Source: Sarocladium kiliense
Taxonomy: Eukaryota > Ascomycota > Sordariomycetes > Hypocreales > Sarocladiaceae
DNA length: 64,000 bases
NCBI GenBank assembly: GCA_030734395.1
Contig: JAUZTG010000042.1
Location: forward strand, 2,418,001 to 2,482,000
Direction: 5' to 3'
Shown piece after piece: positions 9,363 through 20,116 of this stretch (its first letter is position 1; each line of letters starts with the position of its first letter). Below the pieces are notes generated by a model that was given only the letters and a program-made list of their open reading frames with translations, made no database searches and was not told where the DNA came from. A program made the position numbers and the translations under genes.

Positions 9363-12300
9363 ATGGTCATGCACAAGGGCAACGAGTCTCCCAGAGATGT
9401 CTCCGTCTCTCCTATGACGCGGTCCCCAAGATCCGGCACGCCTGTCAATGCTGCCTCCAACAGCCCTCTTCCCTCCCCGAAACCCTTTCACGGCATCCCT
9501 CCTGTCATCGTCACCGGAACACCCGGTACCAACGGCACCAGCCCAGCCAGCCATGAGGCCGCAGACTACTGGAACGGCGGCTCGCCACATGGAGCCCCGG
9601 CGCCGACCCTGTCTGCCCCCTCGCCGATATCGACTGGTCAGCAGGCTCCCTCGACTGGGGAGACTGTCGCGAAGGACTTCTCTCCGATTGAGCCCGATGT
9701 AGAGCACGGCGAGCCTGCTGCAGGCCGGAGGAGTGTCCAGTTTTCTCGCCATGAGCTTCCTGCTACACCTGGCGGCCATAGCCGCAATGCCTCGTGGGAT
9801 GATGCGGAAAGTCCATCCAAGTCCAGGAGCGCCTCTTTCATGTCCAAGATCAAGTCCTTCACAGCCAACTCCAGCTCCTCGATACCTCGCTCACCGCCAC
9901 CGTCGACTGCTGCCCACGATGTGGGCACCCAGTCTTTAAACGTAACCCCAGTCACAACCAGAACCGAACGACGCCTGCCACCGAGTTCTTTGGCTGAAGT
10001 TCAGGATGCTGATATCGACGCCGATGCTGATGCTGAGGAGACTGCAGACGAGCTCAATGATACCGGTCCGGCGACACCTGCCGCCAAGAAGAAGAGGAGG
10101 ATGCGCCGTTCGAGGAAGGCTGATCGATCAGCTCCTACGACTCCCCGTCTCAAGAGCGACTTAGGTGCATCAGCTGCATACAATCGTCTTCTTAGGCGTC
10201 GGGCCTCTATGCCGGACACATCTGGGCGTTCCCGTGTTCTGTCAGACGATGATGCCGATGAAGCTCGGGACCAATTAGGCGAGCAATCATGGCGCCCAGG
10301 CAGTTCTTATGCCAACTCGTCATTGCGGCCACCAGGCGATGATGGCGAGGCTGGTCCTTCCTCAGCAGTGGGGAGACGGAGGTCTGGGCCTGGGCATGCA
10401 CGCCGGATCACTGTGTTCGGAGGCGGTGGTGTATCAGATGGTGATGCACTAGCCCCTCGGCGACCGTTCTTCAACTCAGAAAGAGCGTCAACCTACGGTG
10501 CGACCAAGTGGAAACAAGTCAAAAATACACTCAAGCTTCTTCGCCAGAAGAAGGAAGATCGCTTTGACTACTACAAGTCTGCCGAGCTCATGGCCGAGCT
10601 CAGAGCGGGTGCTCCAGCCGTCCTCATGCTTGCGAGTATGATCCAGCGGGACGAGCATGGGAACAAGAGGATTCCAGTCCTGCTTGAGCAACTGAAGCTG
10701 CGCATCAAAGACAGTATCCCGATGCCGGACGACGACAAAGAGCGCCACTGGATTTTCACCATCGAACTTGAGTACGGCAGTGGCCCAAGCCGGATGGGAT
10801 GGACGGTTACGCGCACAATCCGGGATATCTACAACCTCCACTTCCGTTATAGATTTGCTATGAACAACGAGAAGTATATCCCAGGACGTCTCGACCTTGG
10901 CGCAAGACCCAAGCAGCCCAAGTTCCCTTACTCCGCCTTCCCCTATCTACGAGGAGCACGGAAGCAGGGTGACGAAAGCGACGATGGCGACCAGACTAGC
11001 AACCAAGGAGATGACACAGCTGGCGAAGTGACCGCAGGTGAAGGCACTGCTGGCGATATTACTCCTCAGGCCATAGCAAGCGACGCCGAAGGGCCACCCC
11101 GACGAAAGTCTCGAGGCAAGCTGTTAGGAATGCGACGTCGTTCCACCGGACTTACGGACCCCGGGGAGACATCAAATGCCGAAGGGCCTCTAAATGCAGC
11201 AGCCCGAAGGCAGAAATATGTCGATAAGCAGCGACGCATCCTTGAAAAGTATCTGTCTGAGATGATCCGCTGGCTCATGTTTAGGGCAGACAGCAACCGC
11301 CTTTGCAGATTCCTCGAGCTTTCAGCGCTTGGGGTAAGGCTTGCAGCGGAGGGCAGCTACCACGGCAAGGAGGGATATCTGCACATTCAGTCGTCCAAGG
11401 GACTTGACTTCAGACGCGTCATGACACCGACAAAGGTAATCGCTCGTCACAGTCGGAAGTGGTTCCTTGTGCGGCAGAGCTACCTTGTCTGTGTCGAGTC
11501 ACCCGAAAACATGAATATCTACGATGTCTATCTCGTGGATTCCCGGTTCAGTATCGTTTCTAAGCGGAACGCTCTTAAGACAATCGGTTCCAGCGATAAA
11601 AAGGCAGAGATCGACTTGACCGTTGAAGCGCCACCAGAGAAGCATCACACTCTGACTCTGAATACGTCAGAACGCAAGGTCAGGCTGTTTTCGAGAAACC
11701 AAGCTGTCATGCGGCAGTTTGAGGAATCGATCACGGAGATGCTGAAGCAGACTATCTGGTACCAACCAAAGCGGTTCAACAGCTTTGCCCCCGTCCGTCA
11801 GAAAGTCTTTGCACAGTGGCTTGTTGATGGCCGCGACTACATGTGGAACGTCTCACGAGCTATCAATATGGCAAGGGATGTCATCTACATTCATGATTGG
11901 TGGCTTAGCCCTGAACTTTACATGAGACGCCCTGCTGCGATCAGCCAGAAGTGGCGCTTAGATCGTCTCTTGCAGAAAAAGGCACGGGAAGGTGTCAAGA
12001 TTTTCGTCATTATATATCGCAACGTCGAGGCCGCAATCCCCATCGACTCCGAGTATACCAAATTCTCGCTCCTCAACTTGCATCCTAACATCTTCGTCCA
12101 GCGTTCACCAAACCAGTTCAAGAAGAATCAGTACTTCTACGCCCACCACGAGAAGATCTGTGTCGTTGATCATGATGTGGCATTCGTTGGGGGTATCGAT
12201 CTGTGTTTTGGTCGTTGGGACTGCCCCCAGCATCCGGTCACCGACGACAAGCCGACTGGCTTTGAGATGACAGAGGCACCCAAAGATGCCGAGCACTGCC

Positions 12301-14855
12301 AGCTATTTCCGGGCAAGGACTACTCTAATCCCAGGGTGCAGGATTTCTTCCAACTCGATGCGCCATACGCTGAAATGTACGATCGTGCGCAAGTGCCCCG
12401 TATGCCATGGCATGACATCTCCATGCAGGTGGTCGGACAGCCTGCCCGCGACTTGACACGTCACTTTGTTCAACGATGGAACTATCTGAGACGCGGGAGA
12501 AAGCCAACCCGTCCACTACCATTCCTTCTCCCAGCCCCCGACGCCAAGGTCGAGGAGCTAGAAGCACTGGGTTTGACTGGCACTTGCGAGGTCCAAATCC
12601 TCAGATCAGCAACCACATGGTCGCTTGGTATTGATTCAACGGAGAAGAGCATCCAAACCGCATATATCAAGATGATTGAGGACTCGGATCACTTCGTTTA
12701 CATGGAGAATCAGTTCTTCATCACCAGCACGGATGTGAACAACACCAAGATCACGAATCGAATCGGTGATGCCCTCGTTGACCGCATCATTCGAGCTCAC
12801 CAGAATGATGAGGACTGGCGCTGCGTGATCGTTATCCCGCTAATGCCAGGCTTCCAGAACACTGTCGACTCCTCCGGCGGTACCAGCGTCCGGCTCATCC
12901 TAATGTGTCAGTATCGCAGCATTTGCAGAGGTGAACAGTCCATCTTTGGACGCCTACGTGCTTTGGGCATTGACCCGGAGGAGTACATTCAGTTCTTCTC
13001 ATTGAGGCAATGGGGAATCCTCGGTAGCGGCGCTCTCGTCACAGAGCAGCTTTATATCCACGCCAAGACCATTATCGTCGACGATCGTGTAGCGTTGATT
13101 GGCTCTGCCAATATCAATGAGCGTTCCATGCGGGGCGATCGAGACTCAGAGTGTGCTGCTATCGTGAGGGACACCGACATGATCTGGTCCACCATGGCCG
13201 GGAAGCCATACCGCGTGGGTCGTTTTGCATACACTCTACGAATGCGGTTGATGCGCGAGCATCTTGGCTTGGATGTTGATGAAATCCTCGAGCAAGAGAG
13301 ACAGCACGAGATGGATCGTGAAGACTTCGAGAAGGAAATGGAGGAGATATACCGTGAAGACTCAGCTACCGGCAGGAACAGGGACCGCTCCGGTTCTCGC
13401 AACGCGAAAACCAAGCCAACTACCCTGCGACTTCCCAGCTTCAACAACGAGCTCGACTACCAAAGGGCTGCTTCCTTGTCCGATGTCAGCATCAAGTCAG
13501 AGCATAACGAGCTCGAAGAATCTGATACTCGCGTGACTGGCAATGTCGCCCACGAGCTCGATGTATCTGGCTTCGGACCGGATCGATGGAAGAGCGCGGA
13601 GGCGTCCGGGCTTGACGAGGGGCGGGATTCTGTCATCGTCAACGGACGCGAAGTGCTCGTCAACCATATTGATGCAGAGGGGAAGGGCACACTCGATCAG
13701 CCAAAGGAGCACCGGCCGGCGTCACCCGGCTCGGACAACCGGTATCTCGAGGCTAACGCAGCCGGTGGCGATGTCATGCCACCTATGCCTGCGTTTGATC
13801 GGCGAACTACCGATCAACTTGGTCTGTTGAGGGCCAACCAACTGCCTACCCTTCCCGTTGGAGACGACACCGACATTGGTGGCCCAGCGATTCACTATGA
13901 TCCTGCGACCGGACGCCCGGTCAGCGGCGCGTTCCATCCAATGGCTGCCGATATCAAGACGGTACATATCGATAAAGACTGCATGAGTGACCCCCTGGAT
14001 CCTGATTTTCTTGATGGAATCTGGAACCGTGCTGCCGATAATAATACGAAGCTTTACCGACGTGTCTTCCGCTGTATGCCGGACTCGCAAGTCAGCACAT
14101 GGGCCGAATATCGGGACTACACCGAGTATGGGGAGCGGTTCCGAGCGAGTATGGGTGCCAAACCACGAACAGACACCCCTGAAACGGCGGGCGACGGTCA
14201 CCCTCAGGGCACGTCTGCGGGCGCGGGTGTTGGAGCTCCCGGCCCTGAGGCCATCGCGAAGGCTGCGGAGAATGAGGTTGAGAAGGCCGCGGAGAAGATA
14301 ACCCATCCTCACATCCACCACGACTCGGAAAAACCGAAACTGCAGACACCAGACACTGCGCCGGCGTTGAACGAGAAGCAGGCAATGCAGGAAGCGGACA
14401 AGATCAAAAGTGGACCACAGAAACCAGGCGGTCTTGATACCTCAACAGCCGACTTCCGACCGGCTGCTGAGGCACCTTCACCGGTGAATTCCCCATCTGA
14501 CACGCCATTCCCTGCTCTCGAGACAACCCAAAGCAAGTTCCTTGAACCTACACCGTCGAATAAGGACCGAGAGCGCAGAACAACATTTTCGACGATGGAC
14601 AAGCCCACGTCTCGCGAAACGAATTCGGGTCCATCTGGCCAATTCGGATCCACGAGGCGCCGCAAGCGCGGCACGACTAAGGGCAGCCGGCGCGGGTTCT
14701 CAATCGATGATATGCCGACACCTGGTGACGCTGAGGAGCTGTTGAAGCTTGTGCAAGGAAATCTCGTACAATTTCCTTACGATTGGCTCCTTACGGAAGA
14801 GCAGAACGGCAATTGGGGCTACCAAGTGGATGGAGTATCCCCCCTTGCGATTTAG
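9363..14855 (+). CDS. spo14: Phospholipase D, SPO14/PLD1 type (PX-PH-HKD)
   Basis: A single open exon of 1830 aa. The enzyme hydrolyses phosphatidylcholine to phosphatidic acid and choline. Spo14 homologues act in membrane traffic, polarity and sporulation. Residues 1 to about 400 are Ser/Pro-rich and probably disordered. A PX-like domain runs from about residue 460 (HWIFTIELEYGSG) and is interrupted by an acidic, low-complexity insert near 535-610, with its last helix near 618-654. A PH-like domain covers about 658-800 (KEGYLHIQSS to FEESITEML). The two catalytic HKD motifs are HHEKICVVD (His929, Lys931, Asp936), followed by GGIDLCFGRWD, and IHAKTIIVDD (His1233, Lys1235, Asp1240), followed by GSANINERS. 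Both are intact, so the enzyme should be active. The long C-terminal tail is rich in charged and Pro residues. The length and domain order match fungal Spo14 homologues. Confidence 0.95.
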   Translation: MVMHKGNESPRDVSVSPMTRSPRSGTPVNAASNSPLPSPKPFHGIPPVIVTGTPGTNGTSPASHEAADYWNGGSPHGAPAPTLSAPSPISTGQQAPSTGETVAKDFSPIEPDVEHGEPAAGRRSVQFSRHELPATPGGHSRNASWDDAESPSKSRSASFMSKIKSFTANSSSSIPRSPPPSTAAHDVGTQSLNVTPVTTRTERRLPPSSLAEVQDADIDADADAEETADELNDTGPATPAAKKKRRMRRSRKADRSAPTTPRLKSDLGASAAYNRLLRRRASMPDTSGRSRVLSDDDADEARDQLGEQSWRPGSSYANSSLRPPGDDGEAGPSSAVGRRRSGPGHARRITVFGGGGVSDGDALAPRRPFFNSERASTYGATKWKQVKNTLKLLRQKKEDRFDYYKSAELMAELRAGAPAVLMLASMIQRDEHGNKRIPVLLEQLKLRIKDSIPMPDDDKERHWIFTIELEYGSGPSRMGWTVTRTIRDIYNLHFRYRFAMNNEKYIPGRLDLGARPKQPKFPYSAFPYLRGARKQGDESDDGDQTSNQGDDTAGEVTAGEGTAGDITPQAIASDAEGPPRRKSRGKLLGMRRRSTGLTDPGETSNAEGPLNAAARRQKYVDKQRRILEKYLSEMIRWLMFRADSNRLCRFLELSALGVRLAAEGSYHGKEGYLHIQSSKGLDFRRVMTPTKVIARHSRKWFLVRQSYLVCVESPENMNIYDVYLVDSRFSIVSKRNALKTIGSSDKKAEIDLTVEAPPEKHHTLTLNTSERKVRLFSRNQAVMRQFEESITEMLKQTIWYQPKRFNSFAPVRQKVFAQWLVDGRDYMWNVSRAINMARDVIYIHDWWLSPELYMRRPAAISQKWRLDRLLQKKAREGVKIFVIIYRNVEAAIPIDSEYTKFSLLNLHPNIFVQRSPNQFKKNQYFYAHHEKICVVDHDVAFVGGIDLCFGRWDCPQHPVTDDKPTGFEMTEAPKDAEHCQLFPGKDYSNPRVQDFFQLDAPYAEMYDRAQVPRMPWHDISMQVVGQPARDLTRHFVQRWNYLRRGRKPTRPLPFLLPAPDAKVEELEALGLTGTCEVQILRSATTWSLGIDSTEKSIQTAYIKMIEDSDHFVYMENQFFITSTDVNNTKITNRIGDALVDRIIRAHQNDEDWRCVIVIPLMPGFQNTVDSSGGTSVRLILMCQYRSICRGEQSIFGRLRALGIDPEEYIQFFSLRQWGILGSGALVTEQLYIHAKTIIVDDRVALIGSANINERSMRGDRDSECAAIVRDTDMIWSTMAGKPYRVGRFAYTLRMRLMREHLGLDVDEILEQERQHEMDREDFEKEMEEIYREDSATGRNRDRSGSRNAKTKPTTLRLPSFNNELDYQRAASLSDVSIKSEHNELEESDTRVTGNVAHELDVSGFGPDRWKSAEASGLDEGRDSVIVNGREVLVNHIDAEGKGTLDQPKEHRPASPGSDNRYLEANAAGGDVMPPMPAFDRRTTDQLGLLRANQLPTLPVGDDTDIGGPAIHYDPATGRPVSGAFHPMAADIKTVHIDKDCMSDPLDPDFLDGIWNRAADNNTKLYRRVFRCMPDSQVSTWAEYRDYTEYGERFRASMGAKPRTDTPETAGDGHPQGTSAGAGVGAPGPEAIAKAAENEVEKAAEKITHPHIHHDSEKPKLQTPDTAPALNEKQAMQEADKIKSGPQKPGGLDTSTADFRPAAEAPSPVNSPSDTPFPALETTQSKFLEPTPSNKDRERRTTFSTMDKPTSRETNSGPSGQFGSTRRRKRGTTKGSRRGFSIDDMPTPGDAEELLKLVQGNLVQFPYDWLLTEEQNGNWGYQVDGVSPLAI

Positions 14856-15178
14856 TAAGTTCCGATGCTCCAGAGATGATATCGCAACCTGGCATACTAA
14901 TACGGCAATAGTGACTAGCGTGGCGTGCATAGAGTTGAGGGACGGAAAGACGTAGCCGTGAGAAGATAGCTGAGAGCATTGGAGCTGTTCAGGACATCCT
15001 CCCAAGCATTCACATGGAGTTTGAAGCCTTGTGTGCCAGCGCGGTGCATTGGAATGCAGGCGAGGCGTTGTTTTGGGTCAATCCTTATTTTATATTGTCC
15101 AACAAGCCTTGGAGTGTACACGAAGACTGTACTCATTATTTTAATTTACATGTTCTACACGATGCATAACTATAGGCA
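14856..15178. other. Intergenic region between convergent PLD and COQ7
   Basis: These 323 bp lie between the stop codons of two converging genes and should hold both 3' UTRs. An AT-rich patch at about 15086-15175 could carry the 3'-end signals. No gene is seen. Confidence 0.4.
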
Positions 15179-15962
15179 TCACACTCTCTCGCTGACCCAG
15201 ATGGCACCTCGACATCCTGCTCTGATGACGCCAGTCAGTAGCCAATGCGGCTCGGCCTTCTTCGCATCGTGCTCAACAGCATGGTCCAAGTGCTCCAGCT
15301 CTTCATCTCGAATCCTCCTCAGCGTCTGCACCAGCTCACCCAGCTCTTCACCAACGTCGTATCCCTCTGCCTGCCACTCTGTAACCATCTCTAGAAGCAC
15401 CCTGATCTGAGAGTTGTAGTGCCCACCAATTTCTGTCTCAACAGCCTCGGTGCAAGCCATGGCAGCTTCACGACCCATCATGGCCGTACTCCAGCCCAGG
15501 CCCGTTGCCATCATGGACCAGAGGGGGTATAGGGCGGTTGGGCGGACGCGGTGTTTGGCGATAAGGGCATTGAAAGTGTCGAGATGAGCGGCTTCTTGGT
15601 CGTACATGTGTTTCATCAGAGGGCGGAGGTGGGGATCTCGACGAAGGACGGGTGGTGTTTGTGCGGTGTAGATGAGGGTGGCAGCGAGCTCGCCGGCTTG
15701 ATTGACGCGGAGCTGTGGACATGTTAGCGAGGCTGTTGCTGGCCAAAGTGTACGATAAGCTTGGGCGGCATACGGCTGAGGAGAGGAAGTCTCTTTGCTC
15801 TTGTGTAAGGGGTTTCAGCTTCTTTGGGCGTGGTTCGGAGGATTGACTGGCGGCTTCAGCGCGGACGCAAGCTGATGAAGAGAAGCAGGCTGTGGCGATC
15901 CTTGATCGTGAACCGATGGACATTCTGGACCCGACGCGGGCCAAGCATCGTGATGAAGCCAT
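15179..15962 (-). CDS. coq7: COQ7, 5-demethoxyubiquinone hydroxylase
   Basis: Two exons, 15962-15774 and 15712-15179, join to give 240 aa. The 61-bp intron starts GTATGC and ends CACAG. COQ7 is the di-iron monooxygenase that makes demethylated Q from demethoxyubiquinone in the mitochondrial inner-membrane CoQ synthome. The iron ligands are visible in RVNQAGELAATLIY, DQEAAHLDTF, AVETEIGGHY and DEELEHLDHAVEH. The first about 45 residues (start MASSRCLARVGSRMSIGS) are Arg/Ser-rich, lack acidic residues and look like a matrix-targeting presequence. The ATG at 15962 is the first in frame. The length is that of fungal COQ7. It is divergent from RTF1, sharing a 532-bp intergenic region. Confidence 0.95.
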
Positions 15963-16494
15963 GGCGGAAGGTGAATCCAATCGCCAAGTAACAGACACTG
16001 ATACCTTTTAAAAGTGAGGCCGTGATGATCCTAGCATCATCATCGAATGTTGGACCCAGGGACGCCGAGGACCCACCATACAGGTCTAGCTCGGCAGGCC
16101 CGCCGATTCGAGAGCGCCGGGTAGAATCGGACTTAGGTTGAGCCGGGAACCGGCCGCGTGCAGGCGCGATGACATAGCAGGGGGGTCCAATCAAGACGCG
16201 GGTGCCCGTCACTTTGAGGCTTCGACTGCGCCAAAGGCTGCGCAGGAAGAAGTACAAACCTTCTCCTTTTACTAGTTATCCCCCCCCAATTGATCCTTTC
16301 CGGCTCGCTCTTCGCCTTGCTGAGTCCGTCTTCTTTCTTACTCACCTCTTTGCTCTTCCTCGACCTTTCTTCCCCTTGTCAACGCACCTGCGATCCAAAA
16401 ATCGGCGCGTTGAACGGCGCATCAGCCTGATATCTTCAAACACCGAGCAGGCTTACCACGGACAGGCGCACATACGAAGGAAGGCATCGCAGCC
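15963..16494. promoter_or_regulatory. Bidirectional promoter region COQ7/RTF1
   Basis: A 532-bp gap separates the two divergent ATGs. A strong pyrimidine-rich tract at about 16258-16380 on the plus strand is typical of the region around a fungal transcription start and probably marks the RTF1 start. No ORF is supported. Confidence 0.5.
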
Positions 16495-18499
16495 ATGTCT
16501 GATATTGATGACGAGCTTCTTGCCCTCGCCGGAGGAGACTCCGATGGCGAGGGTTCGGACGCTGGTCGGGACGTGTCGGCCTCGCCACCCCCAAAGAAGA
16601 AATCAACTGCGAAAAAGTCGAAACGAAGGGCCAGAGATGATGAGTCAGAAGAAGAGGGTGAAGCGTGAGTGCGACCATTGCCGACGGCTTGACGAAACGG
16701 CAAGCATAAGCTGCTATGCTATTTGACGTGGCCCACGAACTACAGATACTAATGCGCTTGCCCTCAGCTCCTCGGCTCCCTCATCACCGAACTCCCTCGC
16801 ATCAGCTGCTATGGACGAGTCCGATTCCGACGATGAGCCATCTCGCGAACGTGGCTCAGGCGGTGCCACCTTGGACGAGGATGAAAAATACCCCGTTGAA
16901 GGAATGTACCAGAGCGAAGCAGAGAAACATCGCATCATGAGCATGCGAGAAGTCGACCGTGAACAGATCCTAGCAGAGCGTGTGGCGGAGATAGAAGCTG
17001 TTCGCCGGAACCGACTGCTTCGTCAGATGGTCGCAAGCGAGGAGCGCAAGCAGGCGAAGAAGAAACGCAGCGCTGACACCGCTGAGCTTGAGGATGATTC
17101 GAGGCAATCTGCGAGACAGAGGACCGGCAAGCGCGAGTCAGCGATGGAGGTTCTTCGCAGGCAAAAGGCTGAGAAGCAGAGCCGCCGTGAGGACAATGAG
17201 CGGCGGAGAGCAGACGGCTTCTCGCCTCGTGGGAGGATGCTCGATGAGGACGAGAGCGATGACGATTTCGGCCGAGATCGTGGGCGGGATAGAACCCGAA
17301 GCCCAGAAGCCGAGGCAACCAAAGAGCAACCACCACCAGAGCTTAAAGACTTTGAACGCGTACGGCTTGGGCGGAACGAGTTTGCCCAGGTTTGCTTCAC
17401 GCCTGGTTTCGAATCTGCGATCACCGGCTGCTTCATTCGCATTGCATTGGGACCACACCCTGAAACTGGTGTTGAGCAGTACCGGATGGCATTGATCAAG
17501 GGTCAGTCGCTCCGCGAGCAGTGGAGAGAGATGGTTTCGCTAACATATCTACAGGATTCACAACGAGTCGACCATATGCGCTTAATGGCCCAACTGGCAC
17601 ATTTGTGACGGATCAGTACGTGAAAGCTGCACACGGTGGTGCTGTCAAGGAATTTCCCTTCATTGCTGCTTCGAGCGGACACTTTACAGAGGTAGGTCAC
17701 ATCACACCAATCCAGGCAGGTCGTCGCTAATACTGTATAGTCTGAACTCAACCGGTATCAAGTCACGTGTAATAACGAAGGCGTGCGGCTTCCGACAAAG
17801 GCTACTTTGACTGCAAAGGTCGATGATATCAACAGCTTGATCAACCACAACTGGACTCAGGAAGAGATCAAGGCCCGAATCGCGAGGAGGACTGCACTGA
17901 CCAAACAGTTCGATCCTGCCGAACGCGAGCGTGTCCGTCGGCTCCTTCAGGACGCGGAGAAGAAAGGCGAAACAGACAAAGTCGAGGAACTTAGGGAAGA
18001 ACTCGACAAGCTCACAACCAACCGCTTAGCGTTCAAGACGAGTCTGGGTCCAGACAAGTCTCGAGAAGCAACGAAGGTGGAGACAGAGCAGGATCGTCTT
18101 GCAGAGCGGAACAAGCTCAACCGGGCAATTAATGCGGAGGCCGTGCGAAAGGCACAGCTTAAGGAGAAGATGAAGGTTCTCGAGATGGAAAAGGCCATTA
18201 AGCGTGGCGAACTCGTCAAGGAAGACCCATCTAGGCGGTTACGGACGAAAGCCAAGTTCGTTCATGACATCAACCAATCACAGGATGGGAAGAAGAATGG
18301 CTCTGCGGCTGGGAGCGCAACGAGCACACCGGCAAATGGCACACCGACAGTGGGACCGTTGAAGGGGGGAAGCAGCGTGCTGCCGTCACACCTTGCGAAG
18401 CTGCAAGAGGAGAAGAATGGTGTGCCAAGCATCAGCAAGCCGCTGATGGACGACGATGTAATCGGCGCCTTGGATCTTGATATTGACATCGAGATCTGA
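16495..18499 (+). CDS. rtf1: RTF1, Paf1-complex subunit with Plus3 domain
   Basis: Four exons (16495-16664, 16768-17501, 17555-17691, 17741-18499) give about 599 aa. Introns are 103, 53 and 49 bp with GTGAGT, GTCAGT and GTAGGT donors; TACTAAT is a clear branch site in intron 1. RTF1 links the Paf1 complex to Spt5 and RNA polymerase II and promotes H2B ubiquitylation. The N-terminus (MSDIDDELLALAGGDSDGEG) is acidic, followed by a charged Lys/Arg-rich region. The Plus3 domain starts near residue 248 (LKDFERVRLGRNEFAQVCF) and spans the second and third introns, with FTTSRPYALNGPTGTFVTDQ and LNRYQVTCNNEGVRLP. The C-terminal part is a long charged coiled coil ending in an acidic tail. The fungal domain order is complete. 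Confidence 0.94.
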
Positions 18500-18773
18500 G
18501 GGTACTTAATATCTATCCGGAGAAATATGCTGCCGAGTGAGAAAAGCATGGACTGGGAAAACGGTTTTGCTCGGGCTGATAGACTTCTGCAAGCTTGTGA
18601 AATATGACACTGTAATCAAGCAAAATGTCGGACCTGTTCGATGTGCCTTGGCTCGTCGTTTATTACGAAGATCACTGGTTCATTAGCTCGCTCACTCGCC
18701 ATCTGATCGTCTGAATGATCGTTATGTCGTCCTTCTACACCTCATCTTGACGATCGCCGATGTCTACCACTCT

Positions 18774-20116
18774 TCACAAGACATCATCCCCACGCTTGAA
18801 GAAATCCAGTCGTCCAACGTAGAAATTCCTTGCCAGCAGAAGCGCGACGATAATTTGGACCGCAACGGACAAAACTGCAGCGCTCAGACCAAGCTTCAGC
18901 TGGTCTGATAGTCCCAGATCCGCCTTCTCCAGCTTGCCATCCTGCTCGTCTTCCCACCGCTTACAGACCTCTAGGAACCGCTCCGGATCATCCGTGATTA
19001 CACCATCAATAAGTTTCTCACCCTGAATATTCTGTCTCTGGGCTTCATTCTTGTCATTGGCGATAAATGGCCCTTGGCAGGCGTTCTTGCGGATGCTCCA
19101 TCTCATCCATCGTTCGCTGTTGACGGTCCAGACGAATAGCTGGCGGTTTTCTTTGCGGACCTTGCGCATGAAGATCCAGCCTACAGGGCCGATCAGAGAT
19201 CTTTGATGCATGTTCATACCCATGCCTGGAATGCGGAAGAAGTGGCGGGAGTAGAAGGGGGAGATGGAGATGTGGACGAGGGGGAAGGTCGGCAGCAATC
19301 GCCGGGCGACTGTGGTGAATGTGGCCTACAGGTCAGTGGTCAGCGCAATCAGTCAGACATGCAATTGGTCTATGATAGGTTCTCGTACGTTCCAGCAACC
19401 TAGGACGATTCTCTGATCCCAGGGTCGAGAAGAAGGAGGTGCCTTCTCAATGACCCGACCGATGGCACTCATCAGGTCAATGGCTGGGTCGTCCACCTGT
19501 CGCCCACCTGTTAGTCTCTTTGACCAGATGTGAACTCCAAGTGCCCTTTATCCAGAGAGCAGTTCCTACCTTGATGTCAAGGACCATCCAGATCTTGTCA
19601 TTCCTGGGCTCGGCTAGCCAAGCAAGGACATCTTCAAACCGGGGCATCGGCTGATGAGGCTGTCGAAGCGTCCGCCACCATGAGATGGATTCCCAAGTGC
19701 AGTCTCGGATCTTCTTATCTACACCGAAGCACCTTTTCCCCGTGGGATCCTACATATTTCTTCATCAGCAAGTGATCTGCCTCATAGTATAGCTTCGGTG
19801 GATGACGTACATGCGACAGAACAACCACGCCATCTGCCGTGAGGTGCACATCGGTCTCGATGGCATGAGCACCCACTTCCACGGCTCCGTCGAATGCAAG
19901 AATGGTGTTCTCGGGGTATTTTGCCTTGAAGCCTCTGTGGCCGATGGCTTGGGGGAGGAAGCGCTGCGGGTTTCGTGACGAAACCAGAGCGTCTGCCCAG
20001 GGAGCTGTGAGGTCGGGTTGGCTCACGGATTCCATGTTCAATGTCTGACAATGGCGCTGCTCACCTTTTGGCGCGGTACTCATCTTCGTGAGGAGAGGTC
20101 TTGCCTCAGAGAGCAT
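18774..20116 (-). CDS. pgc1: Pgc1-like glycerophosphodiester phosphodiesterase, tail-anchored
   Basis: Four exons (20116-19811, 19749-19570, 19496-19389, 19325-18774) all join in phase 0 and give about 381 aa. Introns are 61, 73 and 63 bp with GTACGT, GTAGGA and GTACGA donors. The GDPD domain starts AIGHRGFKAKYPENTILAF, with expected catalytic residues His60, Glu87, Asp89 and His102. Further family motifs are WMVLDIKVDDP, LFVWTVN and GVITDDPERF. The C-terminus has one transmembrane helix (LSAAVLSVAVQIIVALLLA). This fold with a C-terminal anchor matches yeast Pgc1, a phospholipase C that degrades phosphatidylglycerol at mitochondria and lipid droplets. An in-frame second ATG at 20083 is an alternative start. 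The assignment to Pgc1 rather than another GDPD rests on domain order and the C-terminal anchor. Confidence 0.88.

Noticed and set aside
9027..9779. Long minus-strand frame over the PLD start
   Set aside because: It is antisense to a well-supported gene, Arg/Gly-rich and unrecognisable.
13722..14321. 199-codon minus-strand frame in the PLD tail
   Set aside because: It is a shadow of the biased PLD C-terminus.
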